Positions 14,740-23,852 of a stretch of DNA of 44,083 bases are shown here, piece after piece; positions within the stretch are counted from its first letter, which is position 1; every line of letters starts with the position of its first letter. A program made the translations under genes and the position numbers. The notes under the pieces are model-generated. The model made no database searches and had not been told where the DNA came from. It was given only the letters and a program-made list of their open reading frames with translations. The DNA is from an uncultured Bacteroidales bacterium (GTDB taxonomy: Bacteria > Bacteroidota > Bacteroidia > Bacteroidales > UBA932), in contig CAMCFO010000024.1 of assembly GCA_945874155.1 (NCBI GenBank), forward strand, positions 1 through 44,083, in the 5' to 3' direction.

Positions 14740-16665
14740 ATGCGGACGCTTGAACTGCTTGCTCCGGCAAGAAACCTTGAAATCGGCATCGCGGCCATAG
14801 ACTGCGGTGCCGATGCCGTTTATCTTGCAGGTCCGTCTTTCGGGGCAAGGCAGGCTGCCGGAAACAGTCTGGAAGATGTCAAGGCGCTTTGTGACTATGC
14901 CCACCGTTTCGGGGCAAGGGTCTATGTGACTCTCAATACCATTATATACGACTCGGAGCTGGACGCTGCAATAGAACTGGCTCTGAAACTGCAGGAGGCC
15001 GGTGCGGACGCTCTGATAGTACAGGATCTGGCCATCGCCCGATACCGCCAGCTGCATCCCGACCTTCTTCGTATCCCCCTGCACGCCTCCACCCAGTGTT
15101 CCATACGCACTCCGGAAATTGCGCTCAGGCTTCGGGGGCTCGGTTTTTCCCGTCTGGTGCTGGAAAGGGAACTGGGGATGGAGGAAGTCAAGCGCATATG
15201 CTCGTCTGTGGATGCGGAAATCGAAGCCTTCGTGCACGGGGCCCTGTGCGTGTGTTTCAGTGGGCAATGCTATCTTTCGGTCCATCTCAACGGGCGCAGC
15301 GCAAACAGGGGAGAATGCATACAGGCCTGCCGTTCGCGCTATGACCTGGTGGACAGGGACGGGAAGCCTGTCAAGGACGGGGGACGGGCTCTGGCTATGG
15401 ACAAGACTCTGCTGTCTCTCAAGGACCTGAATATGATGGAACACCTCAAGACTATGGCCGATGCCGGGGTTATGTCCTTCAAGATTGAGGGCAGACTTAA
15501 GGGAATTTCCTATGTCAGGAATGTGGTGGCGGCCTATTCCGGGGCCTTGGACTCCCTGGTGGATGCCTCCGGTGGACAGTATTGCAGGGCATCCTTCGGG
15601 CGTTCCAGACTTGGTTTCACTCCTGATGTGAACAAGAGTTTCAACCGGGGGTTCACTGATTTGGGCGCTTCCGGGGAATGGGCTTGTCTGGATGCCGGGA
15701 AGGCAATGGGGCAGTATGTGGGCCGTGTCTCAGGCGTGGGGCTCAGAAGCGGAGCCGGGAATGAAATGGAGATAAGACTGGAGGATTGCAGAACGGCAAT
15801 TCACAACGGGGACGGCCTTTCGTTCATAGGCACCGACGGCCGGGAAAGCGGTTTCAAGGTTGATATAAGCGAAGGCAACCGCATAATCTGCAAGAATGTC
15901 CCGGGCCTGAAACCCGGTGCCCGACTCTGGAGAAATTACGATTCCGCCTTCGAGAAAGAAGTCTCGAAGCCTTCAGTAAGGCTCATTTCAGCCAGCATCA
16001 CATTCCGGTCAGAAGCACTCTCTGAGACAGTTTTCAGATTGGAAATCAGTGCCGTGACCGAAGACGGCAGAAGTGTCAGCCTCGTACGGGAGGAAAAGTC
16101 GGAACTGGCCCGTGACCGGCAGAGGATGCAGGAAATACTCTCCGGGCAGTTGTCCAAGACTACGGGTATTTTTGCCTTCGGAGTGGTCAGCATTGAGGGA
16201 GACCTGCCCCTGCTGAAGGCTGCCGTCATAAATGCCCTGCGCAGGGAAGTGGCACAGGAGCTTCAGAGTCAGGAATGTCATTTCCGTCCCATACTCAATC
16301 TCCAATCTGAAGGACAGGCGGTCTGTCCCGATGTGGCCGACTACAGGAATGACGTGGCCAACGAAATGGCCGCAGAGGTTTACCGCAGTGGAGGAAGCCG
16401 TTATGTCTATCCAGCTTATGAATTGTCCGTCAAGGGAATACACCCGAAGTGGGGAGACCTCCAGACCGCACAAGAGCGTACGGAACTTATGCGCAGCCGC
16501 TATTGTCTGCTCAGGGAACTCGGTTATTGCAAGAAAACTCCGGCCTATCGGAGACTTGCCGCTGAGAACCGTATCGGGGAGGGAATTTTCATACGCAACA
16601 ATTCCCGTATGCTGATGCTGGAATTCGACTGCTCACGCTGCGAAATGACTGTCACTCGCCCCTGA
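14740..16665 (+). CDS. U32 family RNA hydroxylation protein (RlhA/TrhP-like)
   Basis: 641 residues. Members of the U32 family once called peptidases hydroxylate cytidine in 23S rRNA (RlhA) or uridine in tRNA (TrhP), using an Fe-S centre and prephenate-derived chemistry. Visible: the LLAPARNLE start, the TIM-barrel GADAVYL and TLNTI strands, and the conserved Cys cluster C-x-SGQC-x-LS then GRSANRGECIQACRSRY (about 178-205). A C-terminal extension after about residue 330 fits the DUF3656-type region of RlhA, so RlhA is the closer guess. It follows the TPR gene and overlaps the convergent gene by 14 bp. Confidence 0.8.
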   Translation: MRTLELLAPARNLEIGIAAIDCGADAVYLAGPSFGARQAAGNSLEDVKALCDYAHRFGARVYVTLNTIIYDSELDAAIELALKLQEAGADALIVQDLAIARYRQLHPDLLRIPLHASTQCSIRTPEIALRLRGLGFSRLVLERELGMEEVKRICSSVDAEIEAFVHGALCVCFSGQCYLSVHLNGRSANRGECIQACRSRYDLVDRDGKPVKDGGRALAMDKTLLSLKDLNMMEHLKTMADAGVMSFKIEGRLKGISYVRNVVAAYSGALDSLVDASGGQYCRASFGRSRLGFTPDVNKSFNRGFTDLGASGEWACLDAGKAMGQYVGRVSGVGLRSGAGNEMEIRLEDCRTAIHNGDGLSFIGTDGRESGFKVDISEGNRIICKNVPGLKPGARLWRNYDSAFEKEVSKPSVRLISASITFRSEALSETVFRLEISAVTEDGRSVSLVREEKSELARDRQRMQEILSGQLSKTTGIFAFGVVSIEGDLPLLKAAVINALRREVAQELQSQECHFRPILNLQSEGQAVCPDVADYRNDVANEMAAEVYRSGGSRYVYPAYELSVKGIHPKWGDLQTAQERTELMRSRYCLLRELGYCKKTPAYRRLAAENRIGEGIFIRNNSRMLMLEFDCSRCEMTVTRP

Positions 16666-17128
16666 GCCGGTACTCGAATGCGCTGACTATGCGGTTGAGG
16701 TCCTTTGCAGGGCCTTCCATCTCCACTCCTCCCAGCACAAAAGTCACGGTAATCCGGTCTTCCCAAAGTCTGGCAATGCGAACAGCCCTGCTGTTGCTGC
16801 GCAGGCAGATTTTTCCTTCCTCCTCGCTCTCAATTACATAATCTCCCCTTTCTCTGAAGAATTCCTTGATCTGAGGCTCCACTTCCGCCCATTCTCCCGG
16901 AATGGACACCTTCCTTGTCACATATCCGAACTTTGGATAGACAGCGGAGAAAACCACAAAAACTCCTGCAATCTCAGCCACTGATATCCATCCTTTTACA
17001 AACATAGTATCGATGTCGGCAGGAACGAATTTTGTCAGGACCAGAACCCCGATGAGCAAAGTGAACAGAATTAAGAACCAGCAGAAATACTTGACTGCGC
17101 GGACAAGGTATTTTACAGATGCTTTCAT
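16652..17128 (-). CDS. Hypothetical membrane protein, two TM segments
   Basis: 158 residues. Two membrane helices near residues 14-33 (FCWFLILFTLLIGVLVLTKF) and 47-66 (ISVAEIAGVFVVFSAVYPKF), then a soluble C-terminal domain of about 90 residues (GYVTRKVSIPGEW... to FEYRLRGE) that should face the cytoplasm if the N-terminus is inside. I know similar small proteins in Bacteroidetes but no function. It is convergent with the U32 gene, with a 14-bp overlap of 3' ends, and divergent from the coiled-coil gene. Confidence 0.7.
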   Translation of the reverse strand: MKASVKYLVRAVKYFCWFLILFTLLIGVLVLTKFVPADIDTMFVKGWISVAEIAGVFVVFSAVYPKFGYVTRKVSIPGEWAEVEPQIKEFFRERGDYVIESEEEGKICLRSNSRAVRIARLWEDRITVTFVLGGVEMEGPAKDLNRIVSAFEYRLRGE

Positions 17129-17227
17129 TTGAGTAAAAAGTCAGTTAATAAACCCGGTGCAACAGCACGGGAGTGCAAAAATAGAAAATTATTGTGTATA
17201 TTCGCAACGGAAAAAATTTTTGATGTT

Positions 17228-18097
17228 ATGGAAAAGCAAACAAACAATTTCAAGACAATTACTTATGTGTTGGTCGCAGTGGCAGTTGTGCTCGCAGGCG
17301 TACTGGCATATATCTGGATACAGAAATCCGCCCTTGTGAACGAACTGAATGAGGAAAAGGCCGAGCTCACCCAGCAGATGCTCTCTCTCCAGAGCGACTA
17401 TGCTGAGCTTTCGTCCGACTACGACACCATCAACTCCCAGCTCGACTCTTCCCGTGAAGAGGTGAACCAGTTGATAGAGAGGCTCAAGAAAACCGAAGCC
17501 ACCAACCGCCGCAAGATCCGTCAGTACGAAAAGGAACTCGGCACCCTCAGGAGCATAATGAAGAACTACATAGTGCAGATTGACTCCCTGAACACCCTCA
17601 ACAAGAAGCTCACCGCCGATGCAGCAGCCGCAAGAAGGGATGCAGCAGAAAGCAAGAAGCGTTCAGAGGAGCTCTCCCGCACAGTAGATCAGCTTTCCGA
17701 GCAGGTTGCAACCGGTTCCATCCTCAAGGCCCGCGGCCTCTCGATTGCTGCCTACAATTCTTCCGGCAAGCAGACCGACCGCCGTACCAGGGTTTCCCAG
17801 TTCCAGGTGCGTCTTTCCCTGGTTGAGAACGATCTGGCACCGAAGGGACCGGTAAGAGTTTACATCAGAGTCAAGGACCCGGAGGGAGTGCTCATCGCAG
17901 GACAGGACCAGAGGAGTTTCGAGTTCAATGGAGAAACACTCGTATCGTCGGCTTCCCGTGAAATCGACTACCAGGGCACCGAAACCGATGTCGTAATCTT
18001 TGTGAACGGTGTAAGCGACTGTGTGAAAGGTATATACAGTGTTGAGGCCTACACGGACAACAATGCCCTCGGTACAGCTGAAACAATGCTTCGATAA
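17228..18097 (+). CDS. Membrane-anchored coiled-coil protein
   Basis: 289 residues from the ATG at 17228; the frame is open to 17129 but that would leave no room between divergent genes and would put a basic tail before the anchor. One membrane helix (about 10-29, ITYVLVAVAVVLAGVLAYIW) is followed by a long coiled coil (about 35-155) rich in Glu, Leu, Asn and Lys, then a beta-rich C-terminal domain (RTRVSQFQVRLSLVEND...). The layout suggests a periplasmic structural or cell-envelope role. It is 3 bp before hemW. The family is common in Bacteroidetes but unnamed to me. Confidence 0.75.
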   Translation: MEKQTNNFKTITYVLVAVAVVLAGVLAYIWIQKSALVNELNEEKAELTQQMLSLQSDYAELSSDYDTINSQLDSSREEVNQLIERLKKTEATNRRKIRQYEKELGTLRSIMKNYIVQIDSLNTLNKKLTADAAAARRDAAESKKRSEELSRTVDQLSEQVATGSILKARGLSIAAYNSSGKQTDRRTRVSQFQVRLSLVENDLAPKGPVRVYIRVKDPEGVLIAGQDQRSFEFNGETLVSSASREIDYQGTETDVVIFVNGVSDCVKGIYSVEAYTDNNALGTAETMLR

Positions 18098-18100
18098 CCT

Positions 18101-19222
18101 GTGCTCTACGTCCACATTCCTTTTTGCAAGTCGTTCTGCACCTACTGCGGTTTCTATTCCGAAACAGCGGTGTGCTATGAAGCTTTTGCAAAGGCCTTGC
18201 TGAAGGAAGCGGAGCTCAGACAGGAGGAACTGTCCGGAACCTTTCAGACACGGACATTGTACATAGGCGGCGGCACCCCGACGGTGTTGCCGCTGTCTGT
18301 TTTGGAGCATATTGTCTCCCATTTGCGTAATCTGGCAGGCCCGCTTGAAGAATTCACGATTGAAGCCAATCCTGAGGACATAGTGGACAAGGGGGCGGAA
18401 TATGCCGAGGCCCTGCTCAAGATGGGTGTGAACCGTGTCAGTATGGGGGTGCAGTCTTTCGATGACAGGGTCCTGAAATGGATGAACCGCCGTCACGATG
18501 CCGCCACTGCCATTAAGGCCTACCGCATACTCGAAGATGCCGGATTCGACAACATCAGCATAGACCTCATCTTCGGCTTTGCGTCCAAGGATGCTGCCCA
18601 ATGGACCCGAACCATCTCCCGGGCTCTGGATATTTCCCGGACAGGACGCCCTCCAAGGCATATTTCTGCCTATCAGCTTTCAATTGAGCCGGATTCCGCT
18701 TTGGAGAAAATGGTCTCTTCAGGAAAGGTGGTGATGGCAGATGAGGATTCTTGTGCCCGCGAATATGAGCTGCTTTGCGACAGACTGCGCCAGACCGGCT
18801 ACAATCATTATGAAATATCTAATTTTGCCCTACCCGGCTATGAGGCGGTGCACAATTCCGCATATTGGCATCATCAGCCCTATCTGGGACTCGGCCCCGG
18901 TGCACATTCCTTCAGCATTTCGGCTGAAGGGGAATATAGCCGCAGCTGGAATGAGCCTCATTTGAAAGCCTATATTGAAAACCGGCCTTGCCAATCGGAG
19001 ATTCTTACAGCAGAACAGATTGGTATGGAGGAAGTTATGCTGTCTTTGCGTACCTCTTCCGGCCTGTCCTCCCGCAGAGTTGAGGACCTGTGCGGAGCCA
19101 CTGCGCTGAAACGGGCTCTGAAGTCCGGCAGCCTCGAAATCATAGAAGGCAGCTCCCTTGTCCGTATTCCCGAGCACAAATTTTTCATATCAGATGGCAT
19201 TATTGCAGAACTATTTGCATAA
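18101..19222 (+). CDS. hemW: Radical SAM heme chaperone HemW
   Basis: 373 residues, starting with GTG 3 bp after the previous stop. HemW binds heme and passes it to target proteins; it was long mistaken for oxygen-independent coproporphyrinogen oxidase (HemN). The Fe-S motif is C9-x3-C13-x2-C16 (CKSFCTYC), followed by GFYS; then YIGGGTPT (SAM site), NPED, RVSMGVQSFDD and the C-terminal HemW domain with HNSAYW and YLGLGPGAHSF. True HemN has an N-terminal extension that is absent here, which favours HemW. Confidence 0.85.
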   Translation: MLYVHIPFCKSFCTYCGFYSETAVCYEAFAKALLKEAELRQEELSGTFQTRTLYIGGGTPTVLPLSVLEHIVSHLRNLAGPLEEFTIEANPEDIVDKGAEYAEALLKMGVNRVSMGVQSFDDRVLKWMNRRHDAATAIKAYRILEDAGFDNISIDLIFGFASKDAAQWTRTISRALDISRTGRPPRHISAYQLSIEPDSALEKMVSSGKVVMADEDSCAREYELLCDRLRQTGYNHYEISNFALPGYEAVHNSAYWHHQPYLGLGPGAHSFSISAEGEYSRSWNEPHLKAYIENRPCQSEILTAEQIGMEEVMLSLRTSSGLSSRRVEDLCGATALKRALKSGSLEIIEGSSLVRIPEHKFFISDGIIAELFA

Positions 19223-19227
19223 CTTTG
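19220..19227 (+). promoter_or_regulatory. -7 box overlapping the hemW stop
   Basis: TAACTTTG fits TAnnTTTG and overlaps the hemW stop codon. It would give the aminopeptidase gene its own start near 19233, in addition to read-through from hemW. Confidence 0.35.
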
Positions 19228-19244
19228 ACCCAAATGCGACAATT

Positions 19245-21113
19245 ATGGAAAACATCTATGCAGAAAGAATAGCCCTCTTGAGGGAAATGATGGCCTCCAA
19301 TGGCTGGGATGTGGTATTGCTGAATGCTTCGGATCCCCACTGCAGCGAATATCCCTCCGCAAGGTGGAAACAGGCGGAATGGCTTACAGGCTTTACAGGA
19401 GAGGCGGCCAGTGTTGCTGTAACTCCTTCACACGCAGGTCTATGGACGGATACCCGTTATTTCATCCAGGCTCAGTCCCAACTCAGGGGTACAGGTGTGC
19501 AGCTGCACAAGCTCAGGGTCCCGGAGCAGGTTCCGATTCCGCAGTGGCTCTCCTCAGAAGCCGCATCGCTCTCCCGGGACGGTGTGGTGAGAATTGCAGT
19601 GGATTCGCTCTGCTGGAGTGTAGAGCAAATGCAGGAAATTAAGCAAGCGTTTGAAGATAAGGATGTTACGGATGGGAATGACTGCGAAATCATTGCGGTT
19701 CCGGATATGTTGGACAAGCTGTGGACGGACCGGCCTCAGATTCCTTCAACCCCTGTCATAACCCTTGATCCGGAGGTTTCGGGTTGTGAAACAAGGACGG
19801 AGAAAATCAGTTCCCTGCGCAAGTGGATGCTGAGGGAGTTTTGCGACAATCTGCTGCTGACGGCTCTGGACGAAATCGCCTGGGTGCTGAACATAAGGGC
19901 TGCGGACATTGAGTACAATCCCTATTGTATATCCAGCCTGCTGTTGTCCCAGGAATCCGTGCAGTGGTTCTGCAGAAAGGGGCTTGATTCGGATCCGGAC
20001 ACGCTGGACAGCTATGACGAACTTGCCGCCGATGAGGTGCAGGTGGAAGACTATGATGCCCTGATTCCTGCATTGGAGTCGTTGAGTCCGGAGGAAAGCA
20101 TCTTTGTGGACTGTTCCACATTGAACTGGCAGTTCTACGAATCCCTTTTTGAAGCCTATGCCTCATCCGGGAGCAGCCGCATCATCTGTGGCCAGTCTCC
20201 TGTGGCCCTTATGAAGGCGGTTAAGAATGAGAGGGAAATGCAGCTTCTGAGGGAGACCTATGTGGAGGACGGACTGGCAGTGGAACGCTTCCTCAGGTGG
20301 CTGGAAGGGGAGGTTGGCGCTGCCTCCCGTGGGGAAAGATGCCCGGTGGACGAATGGGAGGCCTCATTGAAACTCAGTTCGCTCAGGGCTCAAATCGACG
20401 GCTACAGGGGAGAGAGTTTTGAAAACATTTCGGCCTATGGGCCATCTGCCGCCCTGCCTCATTATGTCACCCCGTCCGAAGGTTCCGGGAAGCTGGAACC
20501 GAGAGGCCTGTATCTGGTGGATTCCGGAGGCCAGTATTTGACCGGCACCACGGATATCACCCGCACCGTTCCCCTTGGACCCTGCACTCCGCTTGAAAAG
20601 GAGGACTACACTCTAGTGCTCAAGGGTATGATTGAACTCTCCACCGCGGTCTTTCCCAAGGGTACTGCAGGTTGTCAGCTGGATGTGCTTGCCCGCGAGG
20701 CCCTCTGGAAAGCCAGGCGTAATTTCGGCCACGGCACTGGCCACGGCGTGGGTTTCTATCTCGGTGTGCACGAAGGCCCCCAGGACATACGCCAGAACTT
20801 CAATTCCCAGCCTCTGCTTCCGGGAATGGTGACCTCGAATGAGCCCGGCATATATAGGGAAGGCCAGCACGGCATACGCCACGAGAACATCATTCTTACA
20901 GTGCCGTACGGGACCAACGAATTCGGGGAATGGCTGTGCTTCGAGACTCTTACCTGCTGTCACATAGACACATCCGCAGTTCTTGTGGAAATGCTCACTC
21001 AGGAGCAGCTCAAATGGTTGAATGACTATAATGCCCGGGTCTATGACCGCCTCTCACCCCTTATGAACGAGGAGGAAAGGCTCTGGCTTGCAGAAAAGAC
21101 CAGGGCCATATAG
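19245..21113 (+). CDS. Xaa-Pro aminopeptidase (aminopeptidase P, M24B)
   Basis: 622 residues from the ATG at 19245, 22 bp after hemW. Removes an N-terminal residue next to proline in peptides, using two metal ions. It is the long, three-domain form: two creatinase-like N-terminal domains (about 1-310), then the pita-bread catalytic domain. Metal ligands sit in LVDSGGQYLTGTTDITRTV (two Asp), GTGHGVGFYLGVHEGP (His), TSNEPGIY (Glu) and GIRHENI (Glu). The tail EERLWLAEKTRAI is typical. Cytoplasmic, no signal peptide. It ends 6 bp from the convergent folP stop. Confidence 0.88.
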   Translation: MENIYAERIALLREMMASNGWDVVLLNASDPHCSEYPSARWKQAEWLTGFTGEAASVAVTPSHAGLWTDTRYFIQAQSQLRGTGVQLHKLRVPEQVPIPQWLSSEAASLSRDGVVRIAVDSLCWSVEQMQEIKQAFEDKDVTDGNDCEIIAVPDMLDKLWTDRPQIPSTPVITLDPEVSGCETRTEKISSLRKWMLREFCDNLLLTALDEIAWVLNIRAADIEYNPYCISSLLLSQESVQWFCRKGLDSDPDTLDSYDELAADEVQVEDYDALIPALESLSPEESIFVDCSTLNWQFYESLFEAYASSGSSRIICGQSPVALMKAVKNEREMQLLRETYVEDGLAVERFLRWLEGEVGAASRGERCPVDEWEASLKLSSLRAQIDGYRGESFENISAYGPSAALPHYVTPSEGSGKLEPRGLYLVDSGGQYLTGTTDITRTVPLGPCTPLEKEDYTLVLKGMIELSTAVFPKGTAGCQLDVLAREALWKARRNFGHGTGHGVGFYLGVHEGPQDIRQNFNSQPLLPGMVTSNEPGIYREGQHGIRHENIILTVPYGTNEFGEWLCFETLTCCHIDTSAVLVEMLTQEQLKWLNDYNARVYDRLSPLMNEEERLWLAEKTRAI

Positions 21114-21119
21114 AAAGTC

Positions 21120-21926
21120 CTACCTGAGCAGGGCCACAGCCTCGGCAACATCGTGAACTCTGAGTATGGCAGCCCCCTTGTCCAGGGCAATACGGTGCAG
21201 TTCCGAAGTCCTTTCCAGAGTGCGCGGATCTTCGGGCGTTGTGCTCAATGTCTTGTATATCATACTCTTGCGGGAGATACCCACCAGCACCCTGCGGCTC
21301 CCTGAGCAGAAATCCTCCAGATGGTCCAGCAGTTCGTAGTTCTGTTCCACCGTCTTTGCGAAACCGAATCCCGGATCGAGTATCCAGTTCCCTATGCCCA
21401 TAGCCCCGGCTTTTTCTTCGAAAGCCCGGAAATAGTCCTTCACCGCTTCCACCACTCCATATTTGTAGTCGCAGCGGCTCTGCATATCCGCAGGCACTCC
21501 CTTTTTGTGCATTGCAATGTATTCCAGAGCGTTTGCTGCCACCCCAGGAAGCATATTCAAGTCGTCTTCACCGGCAGAAATGTCATTTACCGTCACCTCC
21601 CCGATTTCGTCAAGAGTTCTGGAAATGATGTCCCAGCGGAAGGTGTCTATGGAAATTTTCACATCTGGGGGCACTGTTTCCCTTATGGGCCTGAGCACAG
21701 CCTTAAGCCGTTTCCATTCCCCGGCGGCATCGACACATTCGGCACCGGGACGGGTGGAGCAGGCACCTATGTCAATATAGCCCGCACCTTCCTTCAACAT
21801 CTTTTCCACTCTCTCCAAAGTCTTGTCCACCAACACATTGCCATCACTGTTCATATTGCGGCTGCCATTGTAGAAGGAATCGGGAGTGATGTTCACAATG
21901 CCCATTATCTTCGGCTCAAAGTTCAT
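21120..21926 (-). CDS. folP: Dihydropteroate synthase
   Basis: 268 residues. Joins para-aminobenzoate to dihydropterin pyrophosphate in folate synthesis; it is the target of sulfonamides. Visible: IMGIVNITPDSFYNGSR (pterin loop 1), GAGYIDIGACSTRPGA (loop 2), KISIDTF, VNDISAG, the WILDPGFGFAKTVEQNYELL segment, and VGISRKSMI near the end. Convergent with the aminopeptidase and divergent from tmk. Confidence 0.92.
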   Translation of the reverse strand: MNFEPKIMGIVNITPDSFYNGSRNMNSDGNVLVDKTLERVEKMLKEGAGYIDIGACSTRPGAECVDAAGEWKRLKAVLRPIRETVPPDVKISIDTFRWDIISRTLDEIGEVTVNDISAGEDDLNMLPGVAANALEYIAMHKKGVPADMQSRCDYKYGVVEAVKDYFRAFEEKAGAMGIGNWILDPGFGFAKTVEQNYELLDHLEDFCSGSRRVLVGISRKSMIYKTLSTTPEDPRTLERTSELHRIALDKGAAILRVHDVAEAVALLR

Positions 21927-21943
21927 AATTCATCAAATTTTTG

Positions 21944-21951
21944 TAAGTTTG
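21944..21951 (+). promoter_or_regulatory. -7 box for tmk
   Basis: TAAGTTTG fits TAnnTTTG; start predicted about 21957, leader about 50 nt. Confidence 0.4.
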
Positions 21952-21978
21952 CGACCGCGTCTGCTTTTGGCGCGCCCA

Positions 21979-21986
21979 CAAATTTA
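21979..21986 (-). promoter_or_regulatory. -7 box for folP
   Basis: TAAATTTG on the minus strand. The folP and tmk start sites would lie within about 20 bp of each other, with each promoter inside the other's leader. Confidence 0.35.
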
Positions 21987-22008
21987 CGAAACTCAAACGA
22001 ATTCCAGA

Positions 22009-22692
22009 ATGCTGATTGTCATAGAAGGCCTGGACGGGTCCGGCAAATCGACCCAGGTAAAACGTCTTAAAGAATATCTTACACAGACTTACGGTCAGGT
22101 AAACTATATACATTTCCCGCGCTACGACTCTCCCGTCTATGGAGACCTCATATCCCGTTTCCTAAGGGGCGATTTCGGAAACATTGACCAGGTACATCCT
22201 CAGCTGGTTGCCCTGCTTTTCGCAGAAGACCGCCACGGGGCTGCGCCCGGGATGAAGGCCGCTCTGGAGCGTGGGGAAATTGTGCTGCTGGACCGCTATG
22301 TCTATTCCAACATAGCCTATCAGTGTGCCAAGCTGAAAGACAGGTCGGAGGCTGAACGCCTGAGGGACTGGATTCTGGAGACGGAGTATGGACCTTTCGG
22401 ACTGCCGAGACCAGATTTGAACATTTTCCTCGACGTGCCGGTGGGCTTTGTGCAGGAGAAATTGAATTCCCAGCGTCAGGGAGGCGACAGGGACTATCTG
22501 GAAGGGCATCAGGACATACACGAGGCCTCCATAGATTTTCAGAAACAGGTGCGTAGCCTCTATCTGAGCCAGTGCGGAGCAGATGCGGATTTTCTCAGAA
22601 TCGATTGCTCCTCCGCCGACGGAAAGATGCTCCCTCCGGATGAAATCTCAGCCAAAGTCAGGGAAATCGTGGACAAAAAATTTGCAAGATGA
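22009..22692 (+). CDS. tmk: Thymidylate kinase
   Basis: 227 residues. Phosphorylates dTMP to dTDP with ATP. From the ATG at 22009 the P-loop is at residues 7-14 (GLDGSGKS), followed by the dTMP site FPRYDSP, LLDRYVYSN with the DR(Y) motif, and the LID region ending SQRQGGDRDYLEG. The frame is open to 21886, but only the 22009 start puts the P-loop next to the N-terminus. Its end overlaps the next start in ATGA, so translation is coupled. Confidence 0.9.
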   Translation: MLIVIEGLDGSGKSTQVKRLKEYLTQTYGQVNYIHFPRYDSPVYGDLISRFLRGDFGNIDQVHPQLVALLFAEDRHGAAPGMKAALERGEIVLLDRYVYSNIAYQCAKLKDRSEAERLRDWILETEYGPFGLPRPDLNIFLDVPVGFVQEKLNSQRQGGDRDYLEGHQDIHEASIDFQKQVRSLYLSQCGADADFLRIDCSSADGKMLPPDEISAKVREIVDKKFAR

Positions 22693-23852
22693 AGCCTTCA
22701 TACAACAGATTCCGCAGGTTTTGCGCATTCATCTCCGGTGCAGTATTTCTGTTGTCGGGAATATTGAAACTTATGGACCCCACGGGCAGTGCTTTCATAG
22801 TCAAGGCCTGGCTGGACTTTCTGTATATGGGCTTTCTCTCGCCCGTTGCAGTGGGGATAGCCGAATGTCTGGCTTTGGTTGAGGCCGTGCTTGGAGCTGC
22901 CCTGATGAGCGGAGTGTGGAGGAAGGTCACTGCCATAGCCTCTTCCGTCCTGATGGGATTCTTTACCATTCTCACAGCAGTCCTTGCAATTGCCAATCCG
23001 GTGATGGACTGCGGGTGTTTTGGAGAGGCTGTGCATCTGACTCATTTACAGTCACTTGTAAAGAATGTCATACTCTGCGCCCTGCTCTGCGTGGCCTTTT
23101 TCCCCTTCCGGGATTTCGGTAGTCCCAAGCCTGTGAAATATGTCTCTTTCGCAATCAGTTCGCTCTCTGTTCTCGTCTTCGCGCTATGGTCTCTGATTGC
23201 GCTCCCTATGAAGGATTACACTGAATTTGCCCCCGGGAAAATACTTGAAGCATCTCGCAGTGAGGACTATGTGGACCTGTCGGAGCCTGTTTTTGTGTAT
23301 GAAAAGGATGGGCAGAGGAAGAATTTCCGTCTGGACAATCTGCCGGACAGCAGTTGGACCTTCATAGACTCTAAGGTGATTCAGGATGAGAACAGCCTCA
23401 GGCCGGTGCTGTCCATTTCGGATGCCGGGGGAGAGTACTGCGACTCCCTTGCCGCCCGCGGAAAGGTTATGGTGGTAAGTGTTTTCAGAAAGTTGCATCC
23501 CCACAATGCCGCCGGGGTGAGGGAATTCGTAAAACACTGTTCCTCAGCCGGATACACGCCTCTGATTCTGGCTGCTTCGTATGAAAATGTGCCCGAAGAC
23601 CTGCGAAGCCTGACCCGCATTGCAGATTACAAGACCCTCGCCACCTTCAACCGTTCCAACGGTGGAGTGACATATTGCGCGGATGGTCAGATAGTCCGGA
23701 AATGGTCCTGCAATTTCAGGCCCGACAACGAGAAACTTGCTCAGCTGCTTTCCGAGGATGCCACATCGCTTGCCCTTGAGAGCCAGTCCAAAGGCGGGCT
23801 TTCCTTACAGGGCTTCCTGCTTTATGTCTTTGCGGTGCTGCTCCTGCTATAG
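22689..23852 (+). CDS. BT_3928-like membrane protein (DoxX/MauE-type)
   Basis: 387 residues. The N-terminal half has four membrane helices of the DoxX/MauE type (FISGAVFLLSGILKLMDP, a second around 40-60, VTAIASSVLMGFFTILTAVL, LVKNVILCALLCVAFF) with a conserved CGCFG loop after the third. The rest is periplasmic and resembles a thioredoxin-like domain without a CxxC, ending in a short hydrophobic tail. In other Bacteroidetes this family is listed as BT_3928; MauE relatives handle disulfide electrons, but no such role is shown here. It overlaps tmk by 4 bp and the end of miaB by 6 bp. Confidence 0.75.
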   Translation: MKPSYNRFRRFCAFISGAVFLLSGILKLMDPTGSAFIVKAWLDFLYMGFLSPVAVGIAECLALVEAVLGAALMSGVWRKVTAIASSVLMGFFTILTAVLAIANPVMDCGCFGEAVHLTHLQSLVKNVILCALLCVAFFPFRDFGSPKPVKYVSFAISSLSVLVFALWSLIALPMKDYTEFAPGKILEASRSEDYVDLSEPVFVYEKDGQRKNFRLDNLPDSSWTFIDSKVIQDENSLRPVLSISDAGGEYCDSLAARGKVMVVSVFRKLHPHNAAGVREFVKHCSSAGYTPLILAASYENVPEDLRSLTRIADYKTLATFNRSNGGVTYCADGQIVRKWSCNFRPDNEKLAQLLSEDATSLALESQSKGGLSLQGFLLYVFAVLLLL